DNA of 64,000 nucleotides, taken from assembly GCA_018398575.1 (NCBI GenBank), contig JAGTXZ010000024.1, positions 1,178,001 through 1,242,000 of the forward strand. The letters are read 5' to 3'. The position numbers were made by a program, and so were the translations under genes. Under the pieces are notes generated by a model. That model searched no databases, was not told the origin of the DNA, and worked only from the letters and a program-made list of their open reading frames with translations. This DNA comes from Ampelomyces quisqualis. Taxonomy: Eukaryota > Ascomycota > Dothideomycetes > Pleosporales > Phaeosphaeriaceae. Shown piece after piece: positions 21,265 through 33,959 of the stretch (position 1 is its first letter; each line of letters opens with the position of its first letter).

Positions 21265-22060
21265 AAAATCTCTGTCTTTAAAGGCAAAGGAATTAGAGAG
21301 TATTAGGACTTTAAGGCTAGGCTATTTATTACCTTTTAATTAGACCTCTTAGCCTTCTAGCTTAAGAATTAAAAGATTACCTTTACCCTCTAATACCTAC
21401 AAACTACGTTTTAACAAATATAGATATAGAGAAAATAGAAAGATAACAGTAAAACGCTAGCGTAGCGCAATATAATGTCCTTTCTACTTAATTAGATTAA
21501 GAGCCTTATAAATAAGGAGCTTTAAGTTACTATACAGTATTAAAAGGTATTCTAAAAGAATAGCTAAATAGTAAACAAATTTACAGCCTATCTATCTACT
21601 TTAGAAAATTAGGTAAATCTCTCTTATAAACAGAAACACCTAGTAATACACTTGTATAGTAAACTTTGCCTAAAGATTAGAGTAGCCTTCTCTAACTATA
21701 TTAAGTTCTCTACTACCTGCAAAGAACTTGTTAAACGCGCTGTAACGCTAGAAGATAACTTGCGCTATAGTAGTAGTATACTATTACTATACTATTATAT
21801 ATATAGAACGCCTAGTATAGAAAAAACTTTATAGCCTAAACTAGACGTAACAGCTCTATAACGTTGTGTTACTAGTACTACAAACCTAAGCCTAAAGCTA
21901 ACTAACGCCTGCTACTATTATAGCAAGATAAGCTATTAGGCTAGAGAGTATAAATTAAGGCTTAACAGCTCTTCTTCTGTTACTAGTTTAAACACAATAC
22001 AAACAAAAAACAAGTAGGCCTAAAAAGAGCCTTCTTCTTAACAGCCTAAGTTTTACTATA
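21265..22060 (+). pseudogene. Gypsy-1 gag relic
   Basis: The plus frame reads as a retrotransposon Gag through stops that sit at Gln positions (region FKGKGIREY onward; HLYSKLCLKIRVAFSNYI at 21646-21700). Near 21910 a decayed zinc knuckle is visible (CYYYSKISYQAREC, where CX2CX4HX4C is expected, the second Cys now Tyr). Non-coding now. Confidence 0.7.
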
Positions 22061-22079
22061 ATAAGAGAATTGTATTAAA

Positions 22080-25000
22080 GTACTTAGGACACTATATAAT
22101 AACAGCGCTGCGCAGCCTATATAAATCCTAATTAACTATAGTGCAGAACTTAGTACTATTAACAAGAAAGTTGCCTTACTTAAAGATCTCTTTTATATTA
22201 ATAGCGCTGCGCTACTAACTATCTACTTACTTAACTTAAGTACTATGCCTAGCTTCTACGCTTATTAAGCTTATTTAATAATAAAGGATAACTAGAGCGT
22301 AACTAAGTCTTTTACTACTATCCTATACAAGATTGCTAATGCAGTATAACTTGTTATTTTAGGTCTACTAAGCCTAAAAGAAGGGCGCGTTGTTATTAAC
22401 TGTAAGTTAAAGTAGTAGCGCTATAAGCTTAACACTAATATAATAAGAGTTAAAGACGCAAAAACCTTTGCAAGATTCTTTTATAATAAGCTAAGCGTAT
22501 ACGCAGTCTTAGTAAGTAGTTTATAATCCTTTTCTGCTAAATGCCTATTATAGCCTATTAAACTTAAGAATTTTAAAGATATTGCAAATAGTAACGCTAC
22601 TAACGCGCTGCTGCAGCACTATAGAGGTAACTACGCTATTAAGTTAGAAGAAGAAACTACAGCTCTATATAGGCTGCTCTATAACTTTTTACTAAAGAAG
22701 CTAAGTGTGCTGCGCAACTACTTAGCAACAGCGTAAAGCCTAGGCTAGATCTAAGAAAGTATAAGCTCTATAGAGGCACCTATTCTGTTTATGCTTAAAA
22801 AAGATAAAACACTACGCCTTTGCGTAGATTATTAAGGCCTTAATTAAGTTACTAAGAAGAATAGACTAGCTCTTCTCTTAATTAAAGAAACTCTTAATTA
22901 GCTTTATAGATTAGTAAAGTTTACTAAGCTTAATCTTAAGAACGCGTATTACTAGATTAAGATCTAGTAAGGTAATAAGTAGAAGATAGCGTTTTGTACG
23001 CAATACAGCTACTTTAAGTACATAGTTATGCCCTTTAGGCTAACTAACGCGCCTGCTACGTTCTAGAAGTATATTAATAGAGCCTTAGCTCTGTATTTAG
23101 ATATCTTTTGCGTTATCTATCTTAATAATATCTTAATCTTTTCTTAAAAGGGAGAGGATTATTAGAAATAGGTAAGAAAAGTACTTGCTAAGCTAAGAGA
23201 ATACAGTCTTTTTATTAATTTAAAAAAGTGTACTTTTGCTACTAACTAAGTTAAGTTCCTAGGGTTTATTATGCGCCTTAATAGCGTTATAATAGATCTA
23301 GAACAGGTTTACGTAGTTATTAATTAGCCTACGCTAACGTTCTTTAAGAATGTTTAAGTCTTCTTAGGCTTTATAAACTTCTATTAACGCTTTATATAAG
23401 GTTTTTTTGTTATTATTAGCCTAATTACTAATCTTCTAAAAGGATTAGTTTAAGAGAAGAAGTCTAGTTCTTTTAACTAGCCTAACGCTGCAGAGAAAGC
23501 AAAGCGCTAGCTATGCAACAGGTTTACAACTACGCCTATTCTGTAGCACTATAATTATACACTCTTATCTAAGTTAAAAACTAATACCTCTATTTAGAGA
23601 GTAGTAGGTATCTTCTTCTAACTCTATGCAGATAAGAACTAGTACTCTGTAGCCTTCTAGTTAAGGAAGCTTTTGCCTATAGAAAGGAACTACTACATAT
23701 ATAACTTAGAGCTTCTTGCTATTATTATAGTAGTGTAGCACTAGCGTTACTATGTTAAGGAGCTAGCAATTTAGTTAGAAATATAGACAGACTATAATAA
23801 CCTACGCGGCTTTATAGGCACGTTAACTTTGTCTAAAAGATAGGCTAGCTAAGTAATAAAGCTAGCTGCTTACAACTTTAAGATTAAGCATTAGTCTAAA
23901 AAGACAAATCTTATAGACAGGCCTTTAAGGCAACTTGTAGACAACAGCAATACGCTAGATATTTAACTATTAGATATATTACTAGCACTGCAAAAGAAGT
24001 TACAGCTAGCAGGAACCTAAGCTAAGCTACCTAGTAAGGAGCTAGCGTTAGTAAAAAGCTAGACAACAGCTTAACAGCAAGTAGGCACTCTATATCTTAG
24101 TAAAGATGTTTCTATAAGCCTAGCGCACAGCGTTAAGGCAACAGCTACAAGCTACAGCTCTAATTAGGAGATTCCTAAGAGCAGACTAGTAGTAACCTAA
24201 AGGGTTACGCAGTTATAAAGCCTAATGCATAGTGTTAAGGTAATAGCTAAAAGCTACAGCCTTAATTAAGAGATTTCTAAGAGTAGACTAGTAATAGCCT
24301 AAAGGGTTACGCAGTTACAAGCAAAAGCTGCAGCCTTAGAGAAGTTAGCTTATAAGAAACTCTCTAAGTTCTTCTTTAAAATCTGTGTATAAGTATAACA
24401 GAATAACTTAGAAGCAGTTGTAATACGCAAGGACGTTAAATCCCTAGCGTCTACTTATTAAGGCGCTAGTAAACGCCTAAGGCACTAGAAGCTTAACGCT
24501 TTAGGTAGCCTTTAGTTTAAGAACTAATTATATATCCTACTAGAGCTAGCTCTTAAAGCTAAGCTCCTTAAGCTGTATTATAACAATCTACTTACTAGCT
24601 ATTTTAGGTAGGCTAAAACGCTTAAGCTTGTAGCCTAATACTACTATTAGCCTAGGCTTAAGAAAGAGCTTAAAGAGTATATTAACTCTTACTTAGTGTG
24701 CTAAGGCACAAAGTTGCTTAAGCAGCGCCCTGCTAGCGTGTTAAACGCGCTCCTTTAACTTTAGAGACTATAGCAAGAAATTATAATAGATTTTGTTATA
24801 GGCCTACTGCTTACTAAGCGCTACAGCGTTGTATACAACGTAATACTTGTTATAGTTAACAGGTACACAAAAATAGCTAAGTATATCCTTACACAGAAAA
24901 CAGTTACTACCTTATAATTAGTAGATCTGTTTTTAGAATATATTGTACAATTCTTTAGCTTACCTAAAGGTATTATATTAGACTAAGGAAGTGTCTTTAC

Positions 25001-25905
25001 TTTGCAGTTCTAGGCAGACTTCTGCTTTATAGCAAAGGTAAAGCGCTAGCTTAGCACTACCTTCTATCTGTAAATAGATAGCTAAATAGAGTGTTAAAAT
25101 TAAACACTAGAGTAATACTTAAAGGCTTTTGTAGGTAATTAACCTAATAATTAGGTACACCTTTTGTTACTAGTAGAGTTTGCATATAATAATACTAGAC
25201 AGGCTACATTAGGAGTATTCCTATTCTTTACCTACTATAGGTTCTACCTGCGCCTTAACTACAAGCTAACAGCGCCTACTAAAGTTCCTAGTATTAGAGA
25301 AAAGTTGCAGAAGCTTATATAAACTTAGGACGCTTTAGCTAAGCACTAGAGTAAAAGTTTGCAATACTAGAAACAATATTATAATAAGAAACACAAGCTC
25401 TAAGGGTTTAAACTAGAGAATATAGTCTTCTTATTAACAAAGTATCTGCGCCTGCGCAGCGCTAGTAAAAAGCTGTTACTGCGCTAGATAGGCCTCTTTC
25501 TAGTAGATAAGCAAATTAGCTTATAAGCTTTTAGAATCTTACTTCTATTATATATAAAGGTCTACTCTATATTTTATACATCCTTGCTCTAGCTGTTTAT
25601 GCTAAGAGAGGGGAAAGAATTAACTCTACCTAGGCCTATTAACCTAGACAACAGTAATAAGCTAAGGCAACGCTATAAGGTTAAAGCTATCTTAGTAAAG
25701 CAGTGTAATAGATGTTTAGTAAATTACCTAGTTAAATAGAAAGGCTAGCTACTAGAATATAATAAGTAAGTTAATTAAAAAGACATAGATAAATTACTTA
25801 TAGAAAAGTATAACTAAAGAAGAGATTAATTATTATTACAAATTAATATACAGAAAAAACAAAAGGAAAAACAAAAGAAAAAAAAAAAGAAAAAAGAAAA
25901 AAAAA
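22080..25905 (+). pseudogene. Gypsy-1 pol relic: RT, RNase H, integrase, chromodomain
   Basis: The plus-strand frame shows protease-region text, then reverse transcriptase (LRLCVDYRxLN near 22805; VMPFRLTNAPATF near 23030; CVIYLNNILIFS near 23110, with YxDD degraded to YLNN), the RNase H connection, integrase core pieces (DFVIGLLLTKRYS near 24790; LDxGSVFTLQF near 24980) and a chromodomain-like C-terminus (VNYLVKxKG near 25725). The coding end is a Lys-rich tail produced by an A-rich tract at 25851-25905. Dozens of in-frame TAA/TAG codons stand where Gln is expected, so it is dead by RIP. Confidence 0.85.
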
Positions 25906-25959
25906 CCAGGCGCCTTAGCAGCGCAACGCTAGCGCCTAAGCAGTGTAACTAGGTATAAA

Positions 25960-27240
25960 CGCTAGCTTACTTTAAGAAGTTCTTGTTATCTAAGTCCTTA
26001 GAGATAGAGAACTTGTCTCTACTACTCTCTTTATCCTCTCTCTTAACCTTCTCTACACTTTCTTACCTCTTTGCAGTAGCTTTACCTAGATTACCTACTA
26101 GCTTATAAGTTAACAGTGTAGTAGTAGCGCGTTAAGAGCGCTTTAGCTTACCTTTAGTAGTAGGGCGCTTAAAAAGAGGCTGCCTAGTTAGCTAGAACTT
26201 AGCTAAGCGTTTTTTAGGAGCCTTAGCCTTAGCCTTAGCCTTGCCCTTAGCCTTGCTCTTTTCTTTAGAAAGAGAGGGCGTAGAGGTAGGGCTCTAAGGA
26301 GGAGAGGTTTTATTTCTCTTCTCTTTCTACTCTTTACACCTTCTAGAATTAGAGCCCTAGTTACTAGTAGCCTTCTCTAAATTAAGGTTAGAGTTAGACT
26401 GCGCGTTAGCCTTGCTAAGTAGTAGTAGATTAGCTTAGACAACGTTAGAACAACAGCGCAGCAACTGCAAAAAACAAGAAAAAATAACTTACCTAGGCCT
26501 ACAGAAGATTAAGAATACTCTCTACTATAGTAAAGAGGTAGTTAGTTACTTTAACTTGTAGAATCTAGATCTTATTACCTTTAGGCTAATAGCAACTCCT
26601 AAACTTTACCTTTTTATAGAGGAAAAGCTTTACTAAGGTAGTCTACTAGCGCAATGCTGTCTTTTACGCGTTAACATCTAGGTTTACTCTAGCCTTATTA
26701 GCAGCAAAGCGCTGCTGCTACTAGTATAAAGTATTTTAGCCTTTAATAAAACTTAGTAGTACTAGAGTGTAGGACTTTTTCTTATAAGTGCACTTATTAC
26801 ACTATAGGCTGCTAAGGACGTAGTTGCACACTATACTATTAATCTTTAGACTCTTAGTATAACGTAAGCAAACTAGCTTGGCTAGCTTAATATTAAGAAC
26901 GCTACTGCAGCAGGTAATAGGCGTAGCCTAAATGCTAGGTTAGCAACGTTGCAACGCTAGCGTTACACTACTTACAAGAATAGTAAAAGTAGTAGGCAGT
27001 ATAGGTATAGTGCTTATAGTAATTAATGTAAAAGTAATAGAGTTGCAACAGCGTAGAGCTAGAAGATAGTGTAGTAGTAATAGTAATGTAATTATTACTA
27101 AGAAAGCAGAAAAGATTAGGCATATAAAGTTCTGCTATAATTCTGCTATTACTATAGCTACTAGTTGCCTCTTAGATTTACTTAGAGTTTTAGCCTTAGT
27201 ACAACAACAGCTCTTATAACAACAACGTTAGGCACGCGCT
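25960..27240 (-). pseudogene. Antisense accessory frame in Gypsy-1 (Lys/Ala-rich, Cys-rich)
   Basis: Between pol and the right LTR, the minus strand keeps a long frame broken almost only at Gln-type stops: a Cys-rich stretch resembling C-x2-C-x4-K (VCNYVLSSL, CNKCTYKKK near 26780-26850), followed by a low-complexity KEKSKAKGKAKAKAKAPKKR segment (about 26205-26270) and a basic C-terminus. No function recognised. It may be a captured gene or an accessory gene of this Gypsy family. Confidence 0.5.
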
Positions 27241-27299
27241 AATAAGACCTAACGTTATATAAATTGCTAGAACAGTAATTCTAAAAGAGAAAGAATAAT

Positions 27300-27581
27300 T
27301 ATAAAAATACTACAGCGTAGAGCTATTAGTTGCGCAGTAATGCGCCTGCGCTATAACAACGCTACTCTAGCGTTCTTACGCGTAGAACGCGTACAGCTAC
27401 TCTAGCGTCTTAACAGCGCTATACTAGCGTAGACCTAGTGCATTCTAGTTATAAAGACACGCGTCTAGTTATATTTAAAAAAGAGCAGTTCTGTACTAAA
27501 GTAGTAGAACAAGAATTAACTTACTTCTACCTATACTACTATTATTATCCTGTAACTTTACTACTATACAAACCTCTTATA
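27300..27581 (+). repeat. Gypsy-1 right LTR
   Basis: 282 bp; direct repeat of 18898-19179. Its first dinucleotide is TA instead of TG, a G to A change expected from RIP. Confidence 0.88.
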
Positions 27582-27586
27582 GTTTT

Positions 27587-30500
27587 TAAGATTAATAAAC
27601 TTTAAAGAAGTAAACAGTAAGGTTAGTTCTACAAAAATAAGGCTAGATTAAGCCTAAGTACTTGCTATAAGAGTATAAGGCTGTCTCTAAAAGAAACCTT
27701 AGTTATAGCCTACTGTGTCTAAGATAACATAAGCTGTATCTTTGCCTATAGAAGAGTTAACTGTAAGAACTGCTACCTTGCTAATTTCCTTTGCGTAATA
27801 CTTGTTCCTAGCGCGTAAGGCGTTAGTAACAGCTACTTTACAGAGAGTAATAAGCAGAGTAACTTGTGCATTATATAGAGCAATAACTAGGATTTAGTGT
27901 TTAGGTACTTAGTAGGCGCGTTTAACTACATTATAAATAGTTACTACTATAGTTTTCTAGTAGTAGAATAACCTAGTTGCATCTTTTACTAGGCTTGTAG
28001 TTAGGCTAGTATTAACTACTATAATAGCGTAAGAGATGCCCTAGATACAACTATTTATAGCTTTAGCTTTAGTTTTAGCTTTTAGGTTAAAAGAGCCTTC
28101 TACTTCCTAGATTTGTTTGTTGCTATTTAAGGTCTTATAGAGGTCTAGAAAGAGCTAGCTTGTAAAGCGTAAGGTGTAATTTAGCTCTTGTATAGAAAAA
28201 CCTGTATAATAAAGTTAGGCTAGGGTTAAGAAGCAGTACTGTTCTTAGAATAGGTTATTAAGTTAAAGACTGTACAGCTAAAGTCCTAGCTAGCATTAGT
28301 CTCTAACTATAAGGCAAAAGTTAGCACTCTAATGTAATAATATTAAGCTAATAAATTCTAGGTTAGTTGCGCGTTCTGCTTCCTTAAAAACTACTGCTAC
28401 TACCTAGCGTATAACCTAGAATCTAGCTAAAGTAGTAATAGACACAGTAGTGTATATTACTAGCGCGCGTCTTAGTATATATTAGTAAGTAATCTTAAAC
28501 GCGTTCTTAAGTAACTTCTAATTGTCCTTGCTAATTTAGCCTTTAGTATCTAGGTCCTGTACTATAGATGTAATATTCTGCAGCTTCTAGGCAATAGCGT
28601 TAAGCTCCTCCTTAGTCTAGGTACTAGCCACAAGGTTAGTTACTACAAAACCTTTAACCTACGCAAGCTAGAGGGCAATCTATGCTACAGATCCTATAAT
28701 AGCTTAGAAGCGCTTATCTTTAATACTAGGATAAGTGTTGCAAAAATAACGCAAATAGGTTTCTAGTAAGGTAAAGTTTGTGTTACCTTTAATAGATAAG
28801 TCTAGTATAAAATAGGCAGGGTTCTAGCTACTGTCTATTTTAAAATAGAGATTAAGCATAGCAACAAAAGTATTCTACTTAGAAAGAGTAGAATAACAGC
28901 GCACTACTAACTTTATAGGCGTGTTTATTTGCTTGTATACCTAGGTTACTATCTTAACAAAGGCTTTGTAGCTATAGTTAATAGTCTTGTTCTAAAGACA
29001 GTAATAAGTAACTTAGCCTTTCTTAATTACTATTTTCTTTGGCTTTTTAGACAGTTCTGCTTACTTACCTAAAGTCTAAGATTAGTGTAACGCACTGTTA
29101 TTAAAAGAATTAACTTCTAATTAAAGTGTGTTATCTTCTAGCAAGTTAGAGGTTATAGAAGAAGCATTAGAAACATGCGTAACTTGTCTAGCTAGGTTAT
29201 TAGAGCCTAGACAGTAGCAAGAATTATTAAAAGCTGCTATTATAGCGTGTGCATAGAGGCTTAAAAAGTAGTTTTTATCTGTAGGACTATTAAATTAAGG
29301 TATGTTAAGAGCTGTCTAGTTTTCCTTAAAGGTATGTTTCTATGCTTAAGAGTTATCTAGCTATGTATTAGCTATAGAGACATTATTGTTATGTTCCTAA
29401 CTATTTTAAGTATTAAGTTTTCTAAGGTCCTAAGTCTCTAAAGCCTGTAGTAGCCTAGCATTATTCTAAGTATTAGTTTAGTTATTGTAGTCTAGTAGCT
29501 GCTGTTTATTCTAACTATTAAGTCTTCCCTCTTAATTAGTTTAGCTAGGTTCTTCTATATTAGCTAGAGCTAACAACAGATCTTAAAGGTAGCAAGAGAG
29601 CTTAGACAGCTATTCTTTACAAAGTTAAGTAGAAACCTCTATGCAGAAGAGATATCCCGCTGCTATTACTATACTAGTATATGATTTTCCTAAGCCAGAA
29701 ACACTTGCTATTATAGTAGTGTTTGCTTACAAGCCTATTTTATATGCCTATTTGTTAAAAGGCACTATTTAGTATTCTCTTAGAAGTGTTTTAGCTACCT
29801 TATAGTATTAGTTGCAGTCTTCTTATACTATACTATTGTATAGGCAGAATAGCGTATAACGTTAGTAGTTCTGTCTTTGCATTAGTGTTTAAAGTTTACT
29901 TAGACGTTAATCCTTAACTATTAAAACTAAGTAGAGTTTGCAAGAGACTGTTATATAGCTTAAATTAGAAGTTAGTCTCTTATATTCTTTTATGTTATTG
30001 TTTTTAAAGATTATAATTAGCTAAGTGTAATTATCGCGTAACTATAATTACAAGTTAGTAGAACTTATAACTTTTAATTGCTGCACTATTAGTGTTGTAC
30101 AAGCTTTCTTGTCTTTAATTTTGTTATCTTTAACTAGGCAGTGCACTAGAATATATACTTGTCTAATCTTAGTTAACAAGAAGAAGGTAGTAACTTTACT
30201 TCTTTAGAAGTACTTAGAAGTAACTTCCTTGTTTTAGTTGCAGAAGTCTAGCTTGATCCTGTTGCCTGCTACAAGACGTAGAGTGTTTTTATCTGCGTCT
30301 TCCTTAGCAAAGTTAACGTACAACACTATTATAAGACTACGCAGCTAGGTCTAAGAGATAGAATGTATAGCTGTAAGCCTATAGTAAATTTGCTTCTGCA
30401 TGCTAAAGCGTTGTTTAATAAGGCCTGCTATACTAAAGCGTAGAGCAGCCTTATTCTAAGTCTTAAATAAATTTTCTAGTACTGTAACAAATTTTAGGAG

Positions 30501-31448
30501 GGCATAGGTAGCGCAAATACCTATATTAGTAATTATTAGGTTCTTTGTGTTAGTATAGAACAAACTTAAAGAGTTGTAAACTAATAGCTTCTTAAATTGC
30601 TTAACAACTAATTAGACAAGAAGATTAACATTAGTACTACAAACAAGAATATAGATAATAGGCAATATCTGCATAATCTTGCAAAGGTTATTGTAAGCTG
30701 TTAGCATGTCTAGCTTTTTAGTAAATAAGTTAAAAGTAAACAGCTGCTTGTTGTGTTAGAGTTAAATTAACATAAGACTATAACTATATCCTAGTAACTT
30801 ATAACATTGCCTCTAATAGTTAGAATTATCTTTAGCAAGATAAGAAAACAGGCCCTTTAGATAAGCTATGTAGGTTAAGTTAGAGACGTTAATAATGCGC
30901 TTAGTTAAGATATATAAGTTGTCTTCCTAGTCTCTATATACGTCTCTATAAGAGCGTATGTTCTAGAACGTAAAGTTAATGTTAGCTTTGTGCTATAGCT
31001 AGTACTTAACAGTTATATTAAGGTAGTTAAATAACATCTTTAGACGCATGTAAGAACAGTTGTTAAGATCTTTATAAATAACAAATTTTACGTAGGTACC
31101 TAGCTTCTGTTAACGCTTTTCTACTATGTTAAGGCAATTAGTAATAGCAGTTTTTAGTTGTGCACAGCGCTTGCGCTAAGCCTTAAGGAAGGTAGCATAT
31201 TCTTTGCGTTGTACCTTAGTCTATTATACTTGCTCTAGCTGTAATTTCTTAGAGCAACTATAAAAAGGTAGCTAATTATCCTTAGCTTGTTTTTCTATAG
31301 CTTACTTAAGGTTATTAATCTTAATGCCTAAGACTAAAATGCAACTAATAGTATAGGCAAGTTACTTAGACAAAAAGACCTTGTTAAGCTACTTAACTAA
31401 AACGTTCTATTTATATGTTAAATAGAGATAGTTGCAAAGGTATAGTAG
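27587..31448 (-). pseudogene. SF1 (UPF1-like) helicase relic inside the outer element
   Basis: The minus strand reads, through Gln-position stops, as a superfamily-1 helicase: P-loop SVSGLGKS at about 29682-29705; AQVIYTTVS near 28450; a DExx-type motif VVFKEAERATN at about 28359-28400; a motif-III-like DQCxLGLQLYS near 28270; and a UPF1-type motif V/VI region VLTVNSSIGKDTAYVILDTV around 27690-27770. The N-terminal part continues to the right across the TRIM and Gypsy-2 insertions (32039-32115, then 39157 to about 40100). It lies between the integrase and the 3' LTR of the outer element. Confidence 0.65.
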
Positions 31449-31453
31449 CTTGC

Positions 31454-31666
31454 TGTAATAGGATAGGCGCCCTGCCTTCAAAATTAATACTACGTAATTT
31501 CTCCTACTTATACCAACGCTGCAAGCCGCAGCCAAAAGGTAAGCACAAGAATTCTAAAGCTAGAATTTCTTGCGTAGTATAATATATATAGTGCCAGACG
31601 CTAGTATTGTTCTAGTGTGCTGTAAGCAAGAGCAGGCTATAAAGGCTATGCGCCTGCTTTGTTACA
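31454..31666. repeat. TRIM left LTR
   Basis: 213 bp, direct repeat of 31821-32033 with a handful of transition differences. Confidence 0.9.
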
Positions 31667-31820
31667 CTATCCCCCTCCTTAGAAGCTCTTGTCCCAAGAG
31701 GCTTAAGGCTAGTAGAAAAATATATCCGCAAACCCCAACTACACGTGTAGTTTAAGCCAGAGTAATACAACTAGCCGCAGCCAGGCTCAAACCCTAGACC
31801 TTAGAGTAGCTTTAGAATTA

Positions 31821-32033
31821 TGTAATAGGATAGGCGCCCTGCCTTCAAAATTAATACTACATAATTTCTCCTACTTATACTAACGCCGCAAGCTGCAGCC
31901 AAAAGGTAAGCACAAGAATTCTAAAGCTAGAATTTCTTGCGTAGTATAATATATATAGTGCCAGACGCTAGTATTGTTCTAGTGTGCTGTAAGCAAGAGT
32001 AGGCTACAAAGGCTGTACGCCTGCTTTGTTACA
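31821..32033. repeat. TRIM right LTR
   Basis: 213 bp, direct repeat of 31454-31666. Confidence 0.9.
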
Positions 32034-32120
32034 CTTGCGTGTAGATATAGCAAGGTAAAACTTAGGGTTTACTATTATAATAAAGTAAGCTTTGCAAAGA
32101 ATATTAGTATCTAAAGAGGT

Positions 32121-32419
32121 TGTAACAAGCACATGCAAACACATGTTACATCTAATACCTTATAAAGGCTTAGTAACAGATTATGTAGGAAGCTAGCAGG
32201 TTAGAACTAAAAGCGCTCTAACAGCGCTCTAACTTAGCTGCTACGCCTACTATAAATATAAGCCTATAGCATAGATAGAGAACAAGTTTCTCTTGTCCTT
32301 CTGTACAAGACCTATAGGTGTATAGCTAATCTAGAATCTCTAATACAACACGCACTCTTATATGCCTCTAATACGTATCCAATTTAATTCCAATAGCTGT
32401 ACCTACCTGCGTTGTTACA
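32121..32419 (+). repeat. Gypsy-2 left LTR
   Basis: 299 bp; direct repeat of 38853-39151. Confidence 0.92.
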
Positions 32420-32479
32420 TTACAAGAGAAACTTTGTTCTGCTAGTAATAGCATTTAGATAATATTGCTATTTACTTTT

Positions 32480-33950
32480 AAAAAGATTGCGTCAAAACGT
32501 CTAGAACCTTATCCAAATTAGATCTGTTTGCAACCTTAAATCTATTAAACACAGTTAGGATCCCTTAGATCTCCTAGCAACCAAAGCCTTTAGGTTTAGA
32601 TCTTCCTATTAACACAACAGTTAGAATTACTTTAGAAAAGTTGTGTTTAGCGCTATAATAGAAACTTAGAGACTATTAATAACCTAGGAGTATTAGAGGC
32701 AACGCTGATAACTCCCCCTAAAGAACTAACCCTAGGAGCCTTCCCCTAAGACAACTCTGTATTAACTATTACAACCTAGCAATAGAGTGCTAAAGCAAAA
32801 AAGACAGACACTAAGAAACCCCCTTAGCCTAGAGCTACACTAAATCTAACCTCTGCCTAAATAGAGGTTAATTAATTACAACAAGATTTGAAACAGGTGT
32901 TAGCAGAAATTAATTCCCTTAAGAAAGGACTAACTCTGTTAGTAGGACTAGACAAGCCTCTACCTACTACCAAATTACCCTAGAACAATTCTGCACTCTG
33001 CTGTTTATCTAACAGCTCTACATCTAAGTACTTATATTACTATAAGAGCTCTTACTAACTTTAATAATCTAAGAAAACGCCTAATATAGACAATCTTAGC
33101 AATAGAAAAGATCTTACCTTCTACTAATAGCAGGCCTTAATCTAGGATTAACTTAAAATTAACTTAGATTACTATTAGACTAAAAGACAACGCATAGCCT
33201 TAGTATAGGGCTACACTACAGGATTAGCCAAGAGCTATCTTAAGCTACAATATTTATTAGATACTAATTAAGAGCAATTCTAGAACGCTAAGCAAATAGT
33301 TAAGCTACTTAAGTCCTATTTTATTACAAGTAACAAGGTAGCCAAAAGCTATACAGCGTTCAATTGATTGCAGATAACAAAGGAGGAAACGTTCCCCTTG
33401 TTTAAAGCTAGGTTTTTAAGTTCTGCAGTTAAGAGATAAGTACCCCCTTTAGAGTAGTTTTACTACTTATAGACTAAGATTACACTAGGGTTGCAAGCCT
33501 CTAACCTAGGATTTAGGCACTAATAGAAGAACTTATTTAATCAGATAGTAGAACACCTTACTACATACAATATAGAGCAGAAGAACAACTCTATACTAAG
33601 TATAACACTAGCTGCTACTAAGTTGCTAATCAGGTTAGCCCTACAACAAAATTTAGAGCCAAATCAGACTACTACTACTAACGCTCCAACAAATTCTGCG
33701 CTAGCCTATTAATCTACAACAGTGCGTCTTTCTACAAAGACCCCTAAGCTAGAACAACAAAAGACTCCTAGTAGTTATTACAATTGCAGTAAGCTAGAAT
33801 ACTACTCTAGTAACTGCACAAAGCCTTGTATGCGTTAGATTAAAGCTGTAGAAGTAGATAAGTATAAAGATGCTTAAGAGCAACCTAATTAGGAGGTGTA
33901 TTATACAGGAAACAGAAGCGCCTAAGAGAACACTTCTCTCTAGGCCTAAG
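32480..33950 (+). pseudogene. Gypsy-2 gag relic
   Basis: The plus frame includes a coiled-coil-like LAEINSLKKGLTLLVGLDKP segment near 32900 and a decayed zinc knuckle YYNCSKLEYYSSNC near 33780 (CX2CX4HX4C with Cys and His replaced by Tyr, as RIP would do). Interrupted by many TAA/TAG codons. Confidence 0.7.
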
Positions 33951-33959
33951 CTGTTACAA

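Larger units (their letters stand above)
18898..27581 (+). mobile_element. Gypsy-1, Ty3/Gypsy LTR retrotransposon (chromovirus type), RIP-killed
   Basis: 8684 bp with 282-bp LTRs (18898-19179 and 27300-27581) that start TGTAAGG (TATAAAA in the right, RIP-altered copy) and end CTTATA, flanked by the duplication GTTTT (18893-18897 and 27582-27586). A polypurine tract (AAAAGAGAAAGAA) precedes the right LTR, fixing the + orientation. Gag, Pol with reverse transcriptase, RNase H and integrase, and a C-terminal chromodomain-like segment can be read through many stops. It also contains a paired 845-bp inverted repeat between left LTR and gag, and 1.4 kb of extra DNA between pol and right LTR. Confidence 0.9.
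31454..32033. mobile_element. TRIM/SMART miniature LTR element
   Basis: 580 bp: two 213-bp direct LTRs (31454-31666 and 31821-32033; TGTAATAG...TTGTTACA) around only 154 bp of non-coding interior, flanked by the duplication CTTGC (31449-31453 and 32034-32038). No gag or pol. The interior has a T-arm-like text (complement of CAGGCTCAAACCCTAGACC). Structurally a terminal-repeat retrotransposon in miniature that depended on proteins of another element. Inserted into the helicase part of the outer element. Confidence 0.92.

Noticed and set aside
26216..26262. CTTAGC-like hexamer run, telomere-like at first sight
   Set aside because: Not TTAGGG; it is the antisense of a Lys/Ala-rich coding tract inside Gypsy-1.
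31570..31755. 61-codon frame across the TRIM left LTR
   Set aside because: Covers LTR and non-coding interior; no protein similarity.
31667..31820. tRNA gene inside the TRIM interior
   Set aside because: Only a T-arm-like text is present; no acceptor or anticodon arms can be folded.
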